Shown piece after piece: positions 23,814-36,466 of a DNA stretch of 64,000 bases (the stretch's first letter is position 1; each line of letters starts with the position of its first letter). The stretch lies in contig WHVD01000259.1 in NCBI GenBank assembly GCA_015178975.1, forward strand, positions 1 to 64,000, in the 5' to 3' direction. The notes under the pieces are model-generated. The model made no database searches and was not told the origin of the DNA. It was given only the letters and a program-made list of their open reading frames with translations. This DNA comes from Hysterangium stoloniferum (taxonomy: Eukaryota; Basidiomycota; Agaricomycetes; Hysterangiales; Hysterangiaceae). A program made the translations under genes and the position numbers.

Positions 23814-25259
23814 TCATCGCTGTGGTGGAGGTGGTGGCATTGCCGATGGACTCTGGCTACTAGCCCACGGACTGGAAGTCACCGGCACTTGAGGAGTTGA
23901 ATTGTTCGAAGGATATATAGTCGGTGAAGGTACATTAGATGGATTAATAGGCCATGGCACTGAAGTCATTGGCATTAGGGAACGTGTAGACTTCGATGGA
24001 TGTCCAGTCGGTGATTGCGTAGTTGATGGATGAAGGGTTCTAGCCGGGATATTCGGAGCATCCCAAGGGATCAATCCGCCTAGTGGTAAATGCTGTACAA
24101 CGACGCGTTTTCCTAAAACTTCCGCCTTGTGTATGGAATAAACAGAAGAAAGACTAGGCGGGTGGATTCGGTGCTCACATCGTACATCTTAAACATCCCG
24201 CTATTCACTTTAGACCATCGAGGGACACCTTGAGCAATGGAATGAAGTTGGGGCGAGTGTTCATGGAATGGTCCGGTCTTTAATTCGCGGATTCGCATGA
24301 TTGATATATAGTATAAATTTGTTGGGGGAAGAGGTGGACAGAGAACTGTTGAGGGAGGGGTATCATCGTCGTCTAGAAGCAAATACAACATCCATTGATT
24401 ATGTAAAGTGCAACTAGCAGAGGAAACTTGAAACTTTACCACGTATCTGTCCACTGCCAAATACATAGCCTAGAAAACCGTAATCATCCAAGCCCCACAC
24501 GCCATGACTGCCGGCTGGCTCAAGTTTATAAATATCCTGCAGCCGCCACACTAGACGCAAATACCTTCAAAGGGTCAATTCAAGCTCGGTGTCCGCAATT
24601 AAGATGTCACCTTACCTCTCAAACACGCGGAGGACAATACGGCGTTCTTCCTCTGGATCCACTTTGAAGAATCCAATTACTGTTAAGCAATACAGGAATA
24701 GAGCAAAGGATGTTTCGTGCCCTGTACCATAGTCTAACCTTTGGAACGAGCCGAACGAGGTGAGAAAATAAGGGGCGATCAGAGGGATGCTTTCATGAAG
24801 AGAGATCGGCAGCAGAGTGTGCAAAAGATTCTCCGACTCCTATAACATATATCAACAGATGATATATTTGGGGTAGCTATTACAAAGACCTCTTGAAGCT
24901 TCTGTCCATAAGAACGAAACGCTAGATTCCCAAATCGTTGAGGTGTAGGTAGTGGTGGTATCTCATCAATCCATGAATTAAGTACATCGAGCATCGCTAA
25001 CGTCTTCGTAACGGCCTAATGCAGGTTGGCCAATGATTTCTATTCTATTAGATTCATTGCATACCTCACTGTCCTTGCCATTGTCGTTCAAAGGAAGCTG
25101 ATAGCCAACTACAGACTCGTTCAGTTGACGCAGAAAAAATCCATAATTTTGATATCCAGATGTATGGTTCCAAGTTTCTACATCTTGATCTGTATGAATT
25201 TTCAACGTTGGTGGCTGTAAATCTGAGAAGGAAATCACAGGAGTGTACGGGAGTGTCAT
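23814..25259 (-). CDS. PTPA: PP2A activator (phosphotyrosyl phosphatase activator)
   Basis: Six exons (25259-25065, 25015-24890, 24839-24616, 24564-24440, 24372-24179, 24125-23814), 391 residues. Family blocks in order: [98 protein letters not shown]. These proteins (yeast Rrd1/Rrd2) are peptidyl-prolyl isomerase-like chaperones that prime the PP2A catalytic subunit. The start at 25259 gives [11 protein letters not shown], matching the family length; an in-frame Met at 25370 would add 37 residues and intrude into the shared promoter. The last ~90 residues are a Pro/Ser/Thr-rich tail with a repeated PSN/PST pattern, longer than needed for the fold. Intron 24840-24889 has an unusual GTCTTT donor. 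Confidence 0.94.
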
Positions 25260-25457
25260 GCAAAGGTATTTTGAAACTCCGAACGCAGGTTCGAATGACG
25301 CTGTTGTTACAGTGACGTCGTGACATCGTGACATATCCCTTTCACTCACTCCCTCCACCTCCTTCGGCAACCGTGAAGCCGTACTTTGTAGCTCGTCTCT
25401 TCCACTTCAAGTTTAACATTTGTATATCTCTAAGGAGCGTGTCTCTGCAGCCGTACT
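25260..25457. promoter_or_regulatory. Compact bidirectional promoter between PTPA and MEX67
   Basis: Only 198 bp separate the start codons of two divergent genes, so both transcripts must start from this interval or the leaders must overlap. I see no clear TATA box; CT-rich runs lie near the MEX67 side. Confidence 0.7.
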
Positions 25458-27717
25458 ATGTTTTCCGCTGCATCCGAACGTCCTCGCCACACCTTCGCAG
25501 CGGCGTTGCGTGGAGCTGGCCTCCTTGAAAAGGACCGAGAGAAAAACAAGGACAAGGATGCTCGAATGGCCGATGCATCTGGAAGCACCAAACGTTCTTC
25601 GAAAGTGCGATCTCACAAGGCGCGTAACACAGACAACGTTAAGGATCCTGGAACGAGCTCCAGGGCATCTCTGGTAATTCTTTGTTCATGCAGCCCCTAT
25701 TGGCACTTCGTTATATGTTTTCAATCATCACTTACCAAGCTACATTACGGTCATATTATCCCAGCTCGCCGCAAAGGCCCGCGGAACGTCGCTGCCCGTA
25801 TCCATTCGCGGCGCCGCCAAACTAGGCATAACCACGAAATTGTCACGCAGACCTCCTCACGATCCACTATCATCCTCGTCCGTTCCCAGTGAAACCATCT
25901 CTGTATGGAAGGATTTCGTTCAGAAGCGTTGGAACCCTCAAGCGCAGTTCTTAAACCTCGAGGTACCGATATGATATATAAGCAAATAGCTATCGCTAAC
26001 ACCATTCCAGTACATCAGGAAAGATGAAGTGTTACGACCGGTACGACGAGAGTCGAGCCCGCTTACAACAAAGGAAATTTCCGTTTTGTTTAAGCTCGCA
26101 TCTCAGCTTCAGCCAGAAGTGAGGCAGGGTATGCATGAATGACCTTCGGCAGCGCCATCTGACTCCTTAATTACAGGTCCAATCGTTGTCTCTGGCCAAT
26201 AACGAGCTTACAAGCACCAATACAATTCATAGTTTACACCATTATCTACCCGGTGTACGGAACCTGTCGTTAGCAAACAACAAGATTTGGCTTTGGAAAG
26301 AGTTGGACTATATCTCGGCACGCAAGGGCAAATGTTTGCATTTGAAGGAACTTGTGTTAAACGGGAATCCCATGCGGGAGCATGAGATGACATCTGCTAA
26401 GATGGAGCGATACAAAAGGTAAGTGGTGACAACCATCGATGAGATATCTTAGATTCAAATGACTATGTAAACATCAGCGAGGTTCTACGTCGTTTCCCCA
26501 CACTGGAACTCCTCGATTCGGAAGTCGTTACCAAGATCACTTTTGACACCTCTGAATCTTCCACACTTCCACCGCCACCTACTGGTCAAGGGCCGACATC
26601 ATTCCCCGTTCAAATGAATGGAGGCTTGATAGCTCCCGGCATGGAAGGTTTCGTAGCCGATTTCCTCACAAAGTTCGTACTTCAGTTGCACACCATCGGC
26701 GAGTTCTTGTGACATTGGCCGCAGATTCTTTACATTGTACGATACGGCTCGTTCAAGCTTGGCAGAAGTGTACGGTCCAAATGCTACATTCTCTTTTGCA
26801 GCAAATACATCGATTCCGCCGCGAGCTCGAATACAGGGGTACCACTACAGCACCGCCATGCCAAATCAAAAAAAGCTTGAGTGGTCACAGTGGCTCACTG
26901 GTTCTCGAAATTTGAGTCGACTCCATAATGCCCAAAGAGCAGAGCAGAGCTTGCACACTGGTACGGAAGACGTCATTCGAAAGGTGTTGTCGCTACCAGG
27001 CACGAAACATGACATCGCCGCTGTCGAGAAGTTTGTCGTTGATGCATGGCCCGTCCAAGGTGTCTTGCCAGCTCCTGCGGATGCTAGCACCGTCCTACTC
27101 ATCACTGTGCATGGTCAGTTCGAAGAAGGTAAGGACATCATTATTCCAATCCGATGCAAGTCCTTAGATGTCCCCAGAACCATCACACGGTATTCGTTCA
27201 TTCGACCGCACATTTATCCTTGCCCCTTCCCCAGAAGGTTCAAGAGCCCAGATGGCGGGCTGGGCTGTTCTCATACTCTCCGATCAACTAGTCGTCCGTG
27301 CTTATTCGAGTCATGAAGCATGGACACCTGGTGCAATCCGCATGCCACCCCAAGAAGCACCATCCACGTCCACACCCACGCCCGTGCCTCCGCCCGCGCC
27401 TCAGGCGGCGCCAGGCTTCCAACCACTCATGGGACCAGGTATATTGTTGCAACCCGAGCAACAATTGCGCGTAGCAATTGATCCTGTCCTTGGAGCACTT
27501 CCCGAGGCACAACGAGTATATGTCATTGAGCTGTCAGCGCGAACAGGGTTGACTGCTACCTATTCCATCCAATGCTTAGAAGGGAATGGATGGGATCCAC
27601 AGCAAGCTATGGCGAATTTTGAAGCTGTTCGAGTATGTGTAATGTTTTACGCTTGCTTTACTTTACTTATACTGTGTTCTGTAGGCTCAATTGCCATCCG
27701 AGGCGTTTGCATCTTAG
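25458..27717 (+). CDS. MEX67: Mex67/NXF1-type mRNA export receptor
   Basis: Eight exons (25458-25673, 25765-25962, 26011-26118, 26177-26418, 26478-26672, 26725-27128, 27178-27632, 27685-27717), 616 residues. Order: basic N-terminus; a region ending KDFVQKRWNPQAQFLNLE; leucine-rich repeats (VQSLSLANNELTSTNTIHSL, NLSLANNKIWLWKELDYI, LKELVLNGNPMRE); an NTF2-like domain (FFTLYDTARSSLAEVYGPNA, FDRTFILAPSPEGSRAQMAG); a Pro/Ala/Thr linker; and a C-terminal UBA/TAP-C domain (LTATYSIQCLEGNGWDPQQ) that binds FG nucleoporins. Mex67 pairs with Mtr2 and carries mRNPs through the nuclear pore. All parts expected for a working protein are present. In the NTF2 region two acceptors lie close together; the second (CCCCAG before 27178) keeps FEEEPSHGIRSFDRTF in frame. 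Confidence 0.96.
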
Positions 27718-28240
27718 GTTTTATTCATATGGACAGGGGACGACTTGAGTTGTCTTAATTGTATCACTAAATGCTCAGTTTTCCATTTCCGCTTCCCGAC
27801 TATTTCCTATTATATTTTGCGAAAGTCTCGTACCTTTATCCACACCTCCATCGTTCACCGTAGTTGCAATCGAAGCCCCAGTTCCATCCAACATACAAAA
27901 CAAATAGTAGTAGTTCATTGTAGCAGCCGTTCGTAGGGTACAAACATGGTTATCTTATTGCAGACGGTTCTAGTGACCTGTATCTCAAAAGACTGGCTTC
28001 AAGAACGATGTAGATTTCAATATTGATGTGTGCCAAATCAAAAGTAAGGGGGTGTAACTCCCTATTTGGCGATTTGGTAATATTTGGTCCCATTGTTCTC
28101 CCATCCCATTGTTCCCCACTAGTATATATTATGTACATGTGTATTTTCAATAAAGTAGTGGTTTTGTTCCCCATCACTCATTCTAGTGTCTGTCTACGCA
28201 GATATTAGTCTTACAGTAGGGTATTATCAAGAAGCACTGA
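27718..28240. other. 3' region of MEX67
   Basis: About 520 bp without a recognisable gene. It ends where the copied 3' flank of the ankyrin gene begins. Confidence 0.55.
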
Positions 28241-28990
28241 TGTTTTGGCATTAATAAGGGATAAATATCCTACAAATGCCTTTACATGATGCAGAGAGAA
28301 ACATACAGTGTATACGAGAGCGAAGGATGGAAAGTAGAGAATGTGTGGATTGATAAATAATGGGATAAATGAACGGACGAATGATCACCAGATGCCACAG
28401 AAGAACTACATGATTTCGTGTGAATGACGGTTTCTTATCGAGATCCTCCCTAGTAGATAGATGTGGTGATGTGGGCGAATCATACGCTGAAGGCCCTCGA
28501 TGTGGGAAAGTCTTTGCGGTGTTGATCGCGGGAGGAGCAACTAATCGCAAGCGAGTTGGTCGTCGCTCAAATGGAAACAGATAGAGATATTCAGGCTTGG
28601 CCACATCCACCGGTCGCAGCCTAGGACAGAACATCAAATGAGTATAGACACCCGCAGATCTGTGGACCCCTTCCGCCCATGTTCAGCAGCAGCATGCAGG
28701 GGCGTCTCACCCCTACTGTCTGTTGCGCGCAGAGACCCCTTATCAAATGCACAGTGCATACAACGGGTGAATCTTTGTTGTCGATAAAGCTCCAGCAGGA
28801 TTATGAGCACGATTCGCGGCGTTCGTACCATCCCTGGCTGTTCGAGCCAGATGATGCAACGGGGTGAATCCCGACGTGGAGAACAACACGCTGTGCGGCT
28901 ACCACTGCAGTATTTGGCAAACGCCTTGGTGAAACAGGATGGTGCATCAGAGCCAGACCCGTCACATCTCGTGCCCTCAATGGAATCTTT
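28241..28990 (-). pseudogene. Damaged partial copy of the adjacent ankyrin gene
   Basis: Three parts of the gene at 29155-32303 reappear here in order. The stretch 28241-28400 matches the parent's 3' flank (from about 28985, TTTTGGCATTAATAAGGG). The stretch 28450-28625 matches 30550-30735 (RPVDVAKPEYLYLF, SPTSPHLSTREDLDKK). The stretch 28675-28990 matches 30866-31195 (ATDSRGETPLHAAAEHGR). Relative to the parent it lacks the whole C-terminal half (about 1.4 kb) and the 5' half, and small indels put the remaining segments in different frames. It is therefore a tandem, internally deleted copy without coding capacity. Unequal exchange is a likely origin. Confidence 0.85.
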
Positions 28991-29154
28991 TGGCATTAAT
29001 AAGGGATAAATATGCTACAAATGCGTTTACATGATACAGACAGAACATACAGTTCCTGTATACGAGAGCGAAGGATGGAAGGTAGAGAATGTCTAAATTG
29101 ATGGATAATGGGATGAATGAAATGGACGAATGAATAAACAAATGACAATCACGG

Positions 29155-32100
29155 TCAAATGAGAATATGTCGGTGAACACCTCTCAATACCTCACGTATG
29201 ACTCGTGACCATACGTTTGCCTTTTGAATCTCTTCAAACATGCCCTCAATCGATTCCTGCAGCCCGCGAATTAACAATTGGCGCAGGACCTGTGGCTCTT
29301 CCAGGATATCCGTGGAAAGCACAGATACATCATCAACCGGTGATGATGTTGGCCTGGTATGACCACCTTCTGAGGACCGCTCTTCGATTGTGGAGAGGCG
29401 CGATGTATGAAAAGAATGGTTGTATCCATAAATACGCATAAGTAATAAAAGTCGGTCTTCCCTGAGCTGGAAAATAAATCATGAGTTTACATGAATCAGG
29501 ACGAGGAATACTATGGTCTACCTTGATCGCGTCTTCCACCAATTCTTGTGCTTGCAGAATCGCCTGCTGACCTTTCTTCAAAGAATTGTTGACTGAAGCC
29601 AGAATCTGCTTCACCTGCCCGAAATCGCTGTGTGCACGTTGCAGAACCCTCGGGGCGCCCTTCAACGCATTAGACAATGTGCTTGTCGAGCGCAAGTCGG
29701 GAAAGTCGTCCCGGTTGTCTGCGTGGAATGCACCAGATATCGGGGATCTTGGACTTGCACCAGGCACGGGAGAACTTCGACCACGAACCTCCATACTAGG
29801 AAATGCCGAAAACGTCGGGGATCTTCCACTTGGGCCAGGGACGGGAGAGCGAGGGTCGCGAACCTTGAATGACACAGTTGACCTACGGCGGGTGAGCAAA
29901 TGCAGCTGTGCCGTTGGTTTAGCTGATGTTTGATCAGGCGGCACACTACTGTTATTGTATCCAAGTCCGTCTCTCTGAGTTTCAGGAGCATCCAGCTTAG
30001 ACGGACGTGGTTTATCACCCAAGCGAAATGCCTCCGCGACTCTTTCCCGCCGAGTCGGCCGTACAGACAGTCCATTGACATCCTCGCTGACCCGGATCCA
30101 AAGCCCGACAGCCTTCTCAAATTCCCGCTTTGTATTCTTGAAGCGACTACGCGCTGTTTCCAGCCTGGTCACCCAATGGTCAAGGACATGTGAGGCCAGC
30201 TCCCGGCTGAAATGGAGCGTGTCGGACAGTGCAAGAATGTCCGGCAAGGAATCAAAGTCCGCGTGAGGTTGAGAATACCCATGCAAAGCTGACGCACAGA
30301 AGCTCAGATTATACAGAATATCGGTCGTACACGTTGGGACGTCGATGACCGACTGAGCTTCTTGCATGGGCGGCAGGGAACCGGCCATTGAGGCAGGGGA
30401 TGTTACAAAGAAGGATGCAGATGGACGGCGTCGAGGTGATCGCTGAGAGGGGGTAAGCCCAATACATGACCGACCTGAGCTATATGATTGCTCGCCAGAA
30501 GCCACAGAAGAACCAGATGATCTCGATTTATTTGACGGTTTCTTATCGAGATCCTCGCTAGTAGATTGATGTGGTGATGTGGGCGAATTATAAGCCGAAG
30601 GTCCATGTGGGAAAGGCAATGTGGTATTGATTGGGGGAGGAGCAACTAATCGCAAGCGAGTTGGTCGCTCAAAATGAAATAGATAGAGAAATTCAGGCTT
30701 GGCCACATCCACCGGTCGCAGCCTAAAACAGAACGTGCAAATGAGCATAGACCCCCCAAAGATCTGTGAACCACCTACCCTCTTTCATTCCTCATTTCTC
30801 TGGCCGCCCCTTTCCCATGGAGCTCGCCGTCGCAATCCAACATAGCACGAAGCACGGCAACACTTCGCCCATGTTCAGCAGCAGCATGCAGAGGCGTCTC
30901 ACCCCTACTGTCTGTTGCGCTGAGAGGCGCGCGGAGATCCCTTACCAAATGCACGGTGAATGCATACAACGGGCGAGACTCTGCTGTCGGTAAAGCTCCA
31001 GCGGGATGTGTACGATTGGCGGCGTTAGTACCATCCCTGGCTGTTCGAGCCAGATGATGCAATGGAGTGAATCCCAACGTGGAGAACAACCCGACGTCCG
31101 CGCCTGCGTGGTAGAGCGCGTCTACCACCGCAATATTTGGTAAATGCCTTTGTAAAACGGCATGGTGGATCAGAGCCAGACCGGTCTCATCTCGTAGGTT
31201 CACCAGAACAGGAACGCCCGTGAATGATCCGGCCGTGGTCGTCCGTCTTGGGAGATGCTGATCGCGACCACATGTCGACGCCGACAGAAGCGTGCAAACG
31301 GCGTCAGAATCGTCCTTGCGAATAGCGAGAAGAAGCGCCTCAGATACACCTCTGCATTCCACGCTGTCAAACAACGTTGCTGGAGGTGGAGCTAGCAGAT
31401 TGTCTGACTTCCGAAAGAAAAGATTCTGCTGGTCCACCTCCTCGTTTGGAAAAGGTGTGTTGGGGCGGATCTTTCGTCTTCGCGGAGGATGCGAGCCAGG
31501 CGCAGCAGCCTATACCAAAATCATCAGCATACCTATCGCGACGTTGGTACCTTCTGAAAAACTTCACGTACCTCAACCTTTCGAGAACGCCTTAACGTTT
31601 GTTCGCATAACCATAGAATCTGTGGATGCTGGACGGCATAGTAAATTGCGGAGTGTTGAGAAACATTTGTGAGTTCTGGTCGTGCGCCATGAACCAACTG
31701 TAGATAATGCACATGATATTTGTGAGTGTGTGAGGAACGAGTGAAGAAAATACTAACCAAACGCTGCACTACCTCCAAATGGCCATCTCTGACCGCGTCT
31801 GTTTGATAATAAACTTGGATTCAGGCAGGACAACGGACGGGCAACTCACACATAAGGGGTGTAGCACCTTGTTCATCCATAGCGTTGACTTCCATCAATC
31901 CTCCTGTGAATTCAAGCAAACACATGATCTCGGACGGCATGTTCAACCACGACATTAGACCCAAAAGTGTAACACCGCCCGCCCAAGCCAGGGGGGCGTT
32001 TAATGAATATAAAGAAAGCCCAGCATGTTGAGAGACAGTCAGGAGAACCTGAAGACGCTTTTCCGTAAGCCGAGGCTGAACTATCGTCTCGATGGCGTTG

Positions 32101-32303
32101 ATTCTACGAAATATTTAGCTAGGTGTAAAAGTACTAGTTAATGGCTCAAGAACTCACGTTGGCCCGAGTGCCGCATAGGCCAGAACGTTGCGTCCGAGTT
32201 CATCGGTCGCATTAACGTCGGCACCGGAAGCAAGAGCTTGGTGTACAACGGATGCATCGGCATTGACGACAGCTCGAAATAAGTCGATTGACTCTGGAGT
32301 CAT
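29155..32303 (-). CDS. Large ankyrin-repeat protein with disordered and coiled C-terminal half
   Basis: Seven exons (32303-32158, 32103-31850, 31798-31758, 31697-31572, 31509-30779, 30722-29522, 29466-29155), 936 residues. Ankyrin repeats are seen as VVHQALASGADVNATDELGR near residue 20-40, GATPLMYAVRDGHLEVVQRL at about 130-150, FTPLHHLARTARDG, and SRGETPLHAAAEHGRSVAVL at about 405-425. From about residue 435 the chain is Ser/Pro/Arg-rich with several SPVPG-type stretches, then a predicted helical segment (ALHGYSQPHADFD to FEKAVGLWIRV) and a C-terminal helical tail (VKQILASVNNSLKKGQQAIL and onward). No catalytic domain is visible, so a scaffold role is the natural guess. The combination resembles no fungal protein I can name. 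Exon 3 is 41 nt. Upstream non-coding exons are possible. Confidence 0.85.
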
Positions 32304-34575
32304 TTTGACGACATCCACATTCGTTCTGTTTTCCCCCAGTGTATCTAGTTATAAAGAGTTGTAAAGAAAAATAGATTAGTCAAGGAACAGTATATAGTAG
32401 CGAAGCGATGAGGCGCCTCATGGCGTTACTTACTTAGCTTATAGGAACAACGGGGTCCGATACCGGTGGTGCTCCGTATGGCTCGTCTATGAGATACGAT
32501 GAAATAACGAGGCGAGAAATTAAATCGCCTTTTAACTAAAAATCCAGGATCGCTAAAACCACCGATCGATCAGCCCGAGGAGGTTGGGAACATCGATCTC
32601 TAATGTAGGTGGATCTACATATACCCTTTCGGAAGGTTCGGAGATATTTGAACATCGCATCTTCAATATAACCGGCAAACTGACTTAAGTTGCCCGATCA
32701 ACACTCTTGAAGGTGGCCTAAAGGGAACAAAGGAACCAGGATCCAGGACAATACAACCTATAATTAGAAAATTCTCAGAATAGTCAGTTCAGGGACGAAC
32801 GACGCGAAACGGGTTCTAACCTTCTTTAGTCCCTGTCTGCAGAAGAAGCTGGTTATGCAGGACAGACAATTGGTTGATTCTAAAAGATCGGGGGTGGCCT
32901 TGTGAAATCGATCCTGCATTCTGGCCGTGTGGTAGGGTGCTATGAAATATGGAACCTGTCGTCGTTTCCTGGAAAATCGGGTAAGTACCTTTGAGAAAAC
33001 TCTGCATATTTTGCCTCATGGCATGAGAGACCTCATGGCCATGCTGCAATCTTCTAAATCCATCTATGATCTTGCTTCCCCTTGACGAAGCGACCTCGGG
33101 AAAGTTTTTCTTTGACATCTTCAGGACAGGAAATTGATTTGAATAGGAGATAGCTCCGCGCAGCGCTAATAGCCTTTTGAAACGCGCTGTAACCTTTTGA
33201 TGTTCACTGTCGAAAGTAGCGCTCGCTACAGAGTCCGAGAAGAGCGCCACCAGGCGCCAATATTTCCATGCAGTCATTAGAATCTATTACCATGGGGTTC
33301 ATCAAATGCGGCAATCTACCATCACCCGATATTGGCCGCCAAACGGGTGCAAAGTCGGGCAAAGGTAATCTGGGCACTGAACCTCAAAACGTGCTGAAAA
33401 AATGCCTCATGTCGGAGAAGGATTTTCGGAACCTATTGGGTCCTCCACAAGCCATGGGATACTTCGTGGCGTTCCTCCACGTGTTCTAGATAGACTATTA
33501 GTCTCAGACAGTAGGTTCGAGGGACAGATCCAGGTAACCCCAGGACCCAAGTGAAACATGGTCTAAAAATATTATATTTGGGTTCCGGCAGGGCGTCAAG
33601 AAGGACAATCGCGTGTATAATTGGCAATATAAAAGTGAGATCACTTTGATGGTGACTTGGTTATGCGTTATCTAGCCGGCTTGGGGAAATCACCAGATCC
33701 AGAAAGCAAACAGAGTTGGTCGCAATAAACCTCGAGCCTGAATGAAGAGCAAATGGGTTCGCCAATCCTCGGTCAGGCAACTTCTGATTTCTCGTCAAAG
33801 GATATATCTCGTCAAAAAGAGGGCAACATTATTCGGACCGCCAAACAACCGACAGACAAAGGCAAAACATTTTACCCTATAATCGGTTCTCGCCGATCCC
33901 TCAAAGTATAGATCGACAGGAAATTCAGGATTCTTGACTTTTCAAATAGAAACAAGAAGCGGACTTGAGGTTGAATCTTCAGTATCGCCTTGAATGAGTT
34001 GATACGATGGGGTGTATTCAAATTTGTTACAGACAGACTTGCGATGTTGAATACTGAATAGTGAATGAAGGAAGTACACGTATGTACTTGTACAAGATAG
34101 ATCGCTCATGATGATGGCCACGGGAAAACTTCGGAGTTGGAATACATTTCCCACACGGTGTTCCTTCTCCTCTGCACAGCCCGAAAGGCGATATTTAGGA
34201 GGATCTGTTAATAATGCTGCAAGGGATTGATTACAGACCTGAATAACCAGGTGGTGGGCTGAATTCCTCCTATGATCCACCAAGGCCCGATGTTCCTGCG
34301 CATGGTATATTACATAGAGTAATTTTTTGACATATGGACTATACCTAACAATCATTCTGAGGCTTTTATCTTGCTTTCATTTCAGAACACCCGGTGGATC
34401 ATAATAGTAGCCTTTTCATTCGTCTCTGAAGCCTTGGCGACAGTGGGAGCTGCATTCTAGTGCCATGCCCAATATAAATAGTTAATCTAGAAGTGCCCGA
34501 GTGGCCTCGGAAATGGTAAGTGCAGTCGCCTACATGTAATTCAATACATGTAAAGATCAAAAAATGTGGTCCAGG
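32304..34575. other. Gene-free stretch, one unassigned frame
   Basis: About 2.3 kb. The longest frame is 153 codons on the minus strand (33277-32816); it has no motif I recognise and no clear partner exon, so I do not call it. A second frame (34355-33942, 137 codons) is also without motif. No repeat was seen. Confidence 0.5.
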
Positions 34576-36453
34576 TCAATATGGATAACGGTCCTTCCGG
34601 TCCTCTGCATCCAGAATGCCAGCTGCAACCTGTTCTTGATGCAATTTATCCAACCACGGGAGCATCGTCTCCGCATATAGGTCTTTAACTCTAGATTCGG
34701 CAATAGGCTCTGGCCAACTCTATAAGAATATTCAATGAGACCCCACAAACAATACAACCAGGATGTCAGGACTTACCCGTATCGCCGCAGCAAGCCTTCC
34801 TGGTATCCCTGGTTCATGTACCATTTCCGTAACAGGGTGGAAATAGGTTCTTATCGTAAAACATATACAGCCTGTCTTTGGCATACGGCGAAGGCTTTGA
34901 CGTTCGCTTCTAAAATAGACTTGAGACATACTAGAAACTTGAGCATCAATAACGAGCTGCCAAGTCTCAATAGCGAAGACACACTCTGTGATCGGGACTG
35001 GAGGCTGCCATTTCCCTTTGGCAAGTGATTCGGGACGTGGCATGTGGGATGCCTGATCGAATTCATCCTCATTGCCGTGATGAACTGATGCCCACGCGAG
35101 GTCGGGGTCAATCTGGCGTAATGTGGATGGCCATAGAATACTGTATCAATAGATTATCGCCATACCTGGAAGAAATACTAACGAATAATTTGATCACCCA
35201 TATCAAGACTGTGTTTGTATAAATGACGCACATTGTTCCGAAGGACCGGCTTATCAACAGGTAGTTTCAGGAAGAACCTGCATTTATATGCGCATTAATT
35301 ACTTCTACAGGAAACGATGTACCGACCTATCCAGTGAGAGCTGTAGCTTCTCTTTATATTGGTACACGCCACCTCTCAGATGGATCTCTTTGAGAGGCAG
35401 TCCTAGTTTGTCTTCCAGTCGCCAAAAACCTGCAATCACACTACATAAGGACTAACTCATGAAAAAAAAAGCAGTTCTCACCTGGAATGCAAATAGCCCC
35501 CGCTCGAAGGTAGTATTGACCGTCGGAGCCTTCTACCATAATGGCAAGGTCTTCAGCCAACAATCCAGCGACTAACATGGGGTCGTCGATGTCTAAATCC
35601 CATTTATCGCCAGTAGGAAGAATTTCAACAGTCTTCACTCTTGCGCCATCGCTTCCAACAATACTATCTCCTGCTCCGAGTCCTCCTTTATCCACAACAC
35701 GGGTTACTTTGAAAACCTGTGGATATCGCGCGGCAACTTTCTCCACCGTCAGAAGAAAAATGGCACTAGCCGCCTGATTAAATACATACGGTACGATGCA
35801 AGCTCTGTGCAGACTTCTAGGGCCGCCTTTTCAGCACCAGGAAGAGTGCATACCGCCTTTGAGCCTCTGTAGACACATTGATTGAATATGCAGATCAGTG
35901 AAACACACGAGTTTATTATTTTTACCGTTCGTATGCCCTCTTCTTCCGAATCTCGAAGGTTTCAAGATAACTGGTTACGGAAAATTTACCATACAACCGC
36001 GTTAACCGACGGTAACTTGAAGTGCCCTTACGTGTTATCCAACTCAACCCACGAGTCCCACGACATTGCACGTATTCCCATAGTCACTGAGTACTTAGGA
36101 CCCCATCTTTGAAGAGTTTGCACGGGAATTGAGGCATCGGCGCGCATACACACACAAAGTTGCTCACCGAAAGGGACGGTACGGCACAGGTTTAGTAGTC
36201 TGTAGGTCGAAATCTGTCAAAGGCTGAAACTCAGGATAGCGAAAGTCCACTGGCGTCCATTCTGCACCAATTGTCCGTCAGCAAATACTATAGTTTTCAA
36301 AGACCTGTCAACATAGCCACCTCCGAACGGTCGTATCGGACATTTCTTCTTTGGGAACAAGAGGATAATGCGTCGGGCGCAGTACCATATAATCAACGCC
36401 GTCAACACAGCCTCAGTAGCGAATTGAATATTAAGAGAGAGACCGAGAGACAT
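34576..36453 (-). CDS. DUF3445 family (haem-dependent oxidative N-demethylase-like) with membrane anchor
   Basis: Eleven exons (36453-36321, 36261-36168, 36106-36032, 35970-35926, 35866-35790, 35736-35482, 35429-35327, 35277-35232, 35177-35166, 35112-34777, 34719-34576), 439 residues. The N-terminus has one hydrophobic span (about residues 10-33) followed by RRIILLFPKKK. The DUF3445 body shows YSVTMGIRAMSWDSWVELDN, LAARYPQVF, GFWRLEDKLGLPLKEIH, YKEKLQLSLDRFF, LRNNYFFQIDPDLAWASVHH, and SERQSLRRMPKTGCICFTIR. Bacterial relatives form the haem subunit of an oxidative amine demethylase; the fungal substrate is unknown. Exon 9 is a 12-nt microexon encoding YFFQ; without it the conserved RNNYFFQ motif is lost. 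The intron before exon 6 has a weak acceptor (GAAAG). Confidence 0.87.
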
Positions 36454-36466
36454 GGACAGATCGCGG

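Noticed and set aside
32816-33277. 153-codon minus-strand open frame
   Set aside because: No recognisable motif, no convincing neighbouring exon, and no codon pattern like the accepted genes.
34490-34560. GCCCGAGTGGCC, reminiscent of a serine tRNA D-arm
   Set aside because: No T-arm with GTTCRANNC follows and the stems do not pair.
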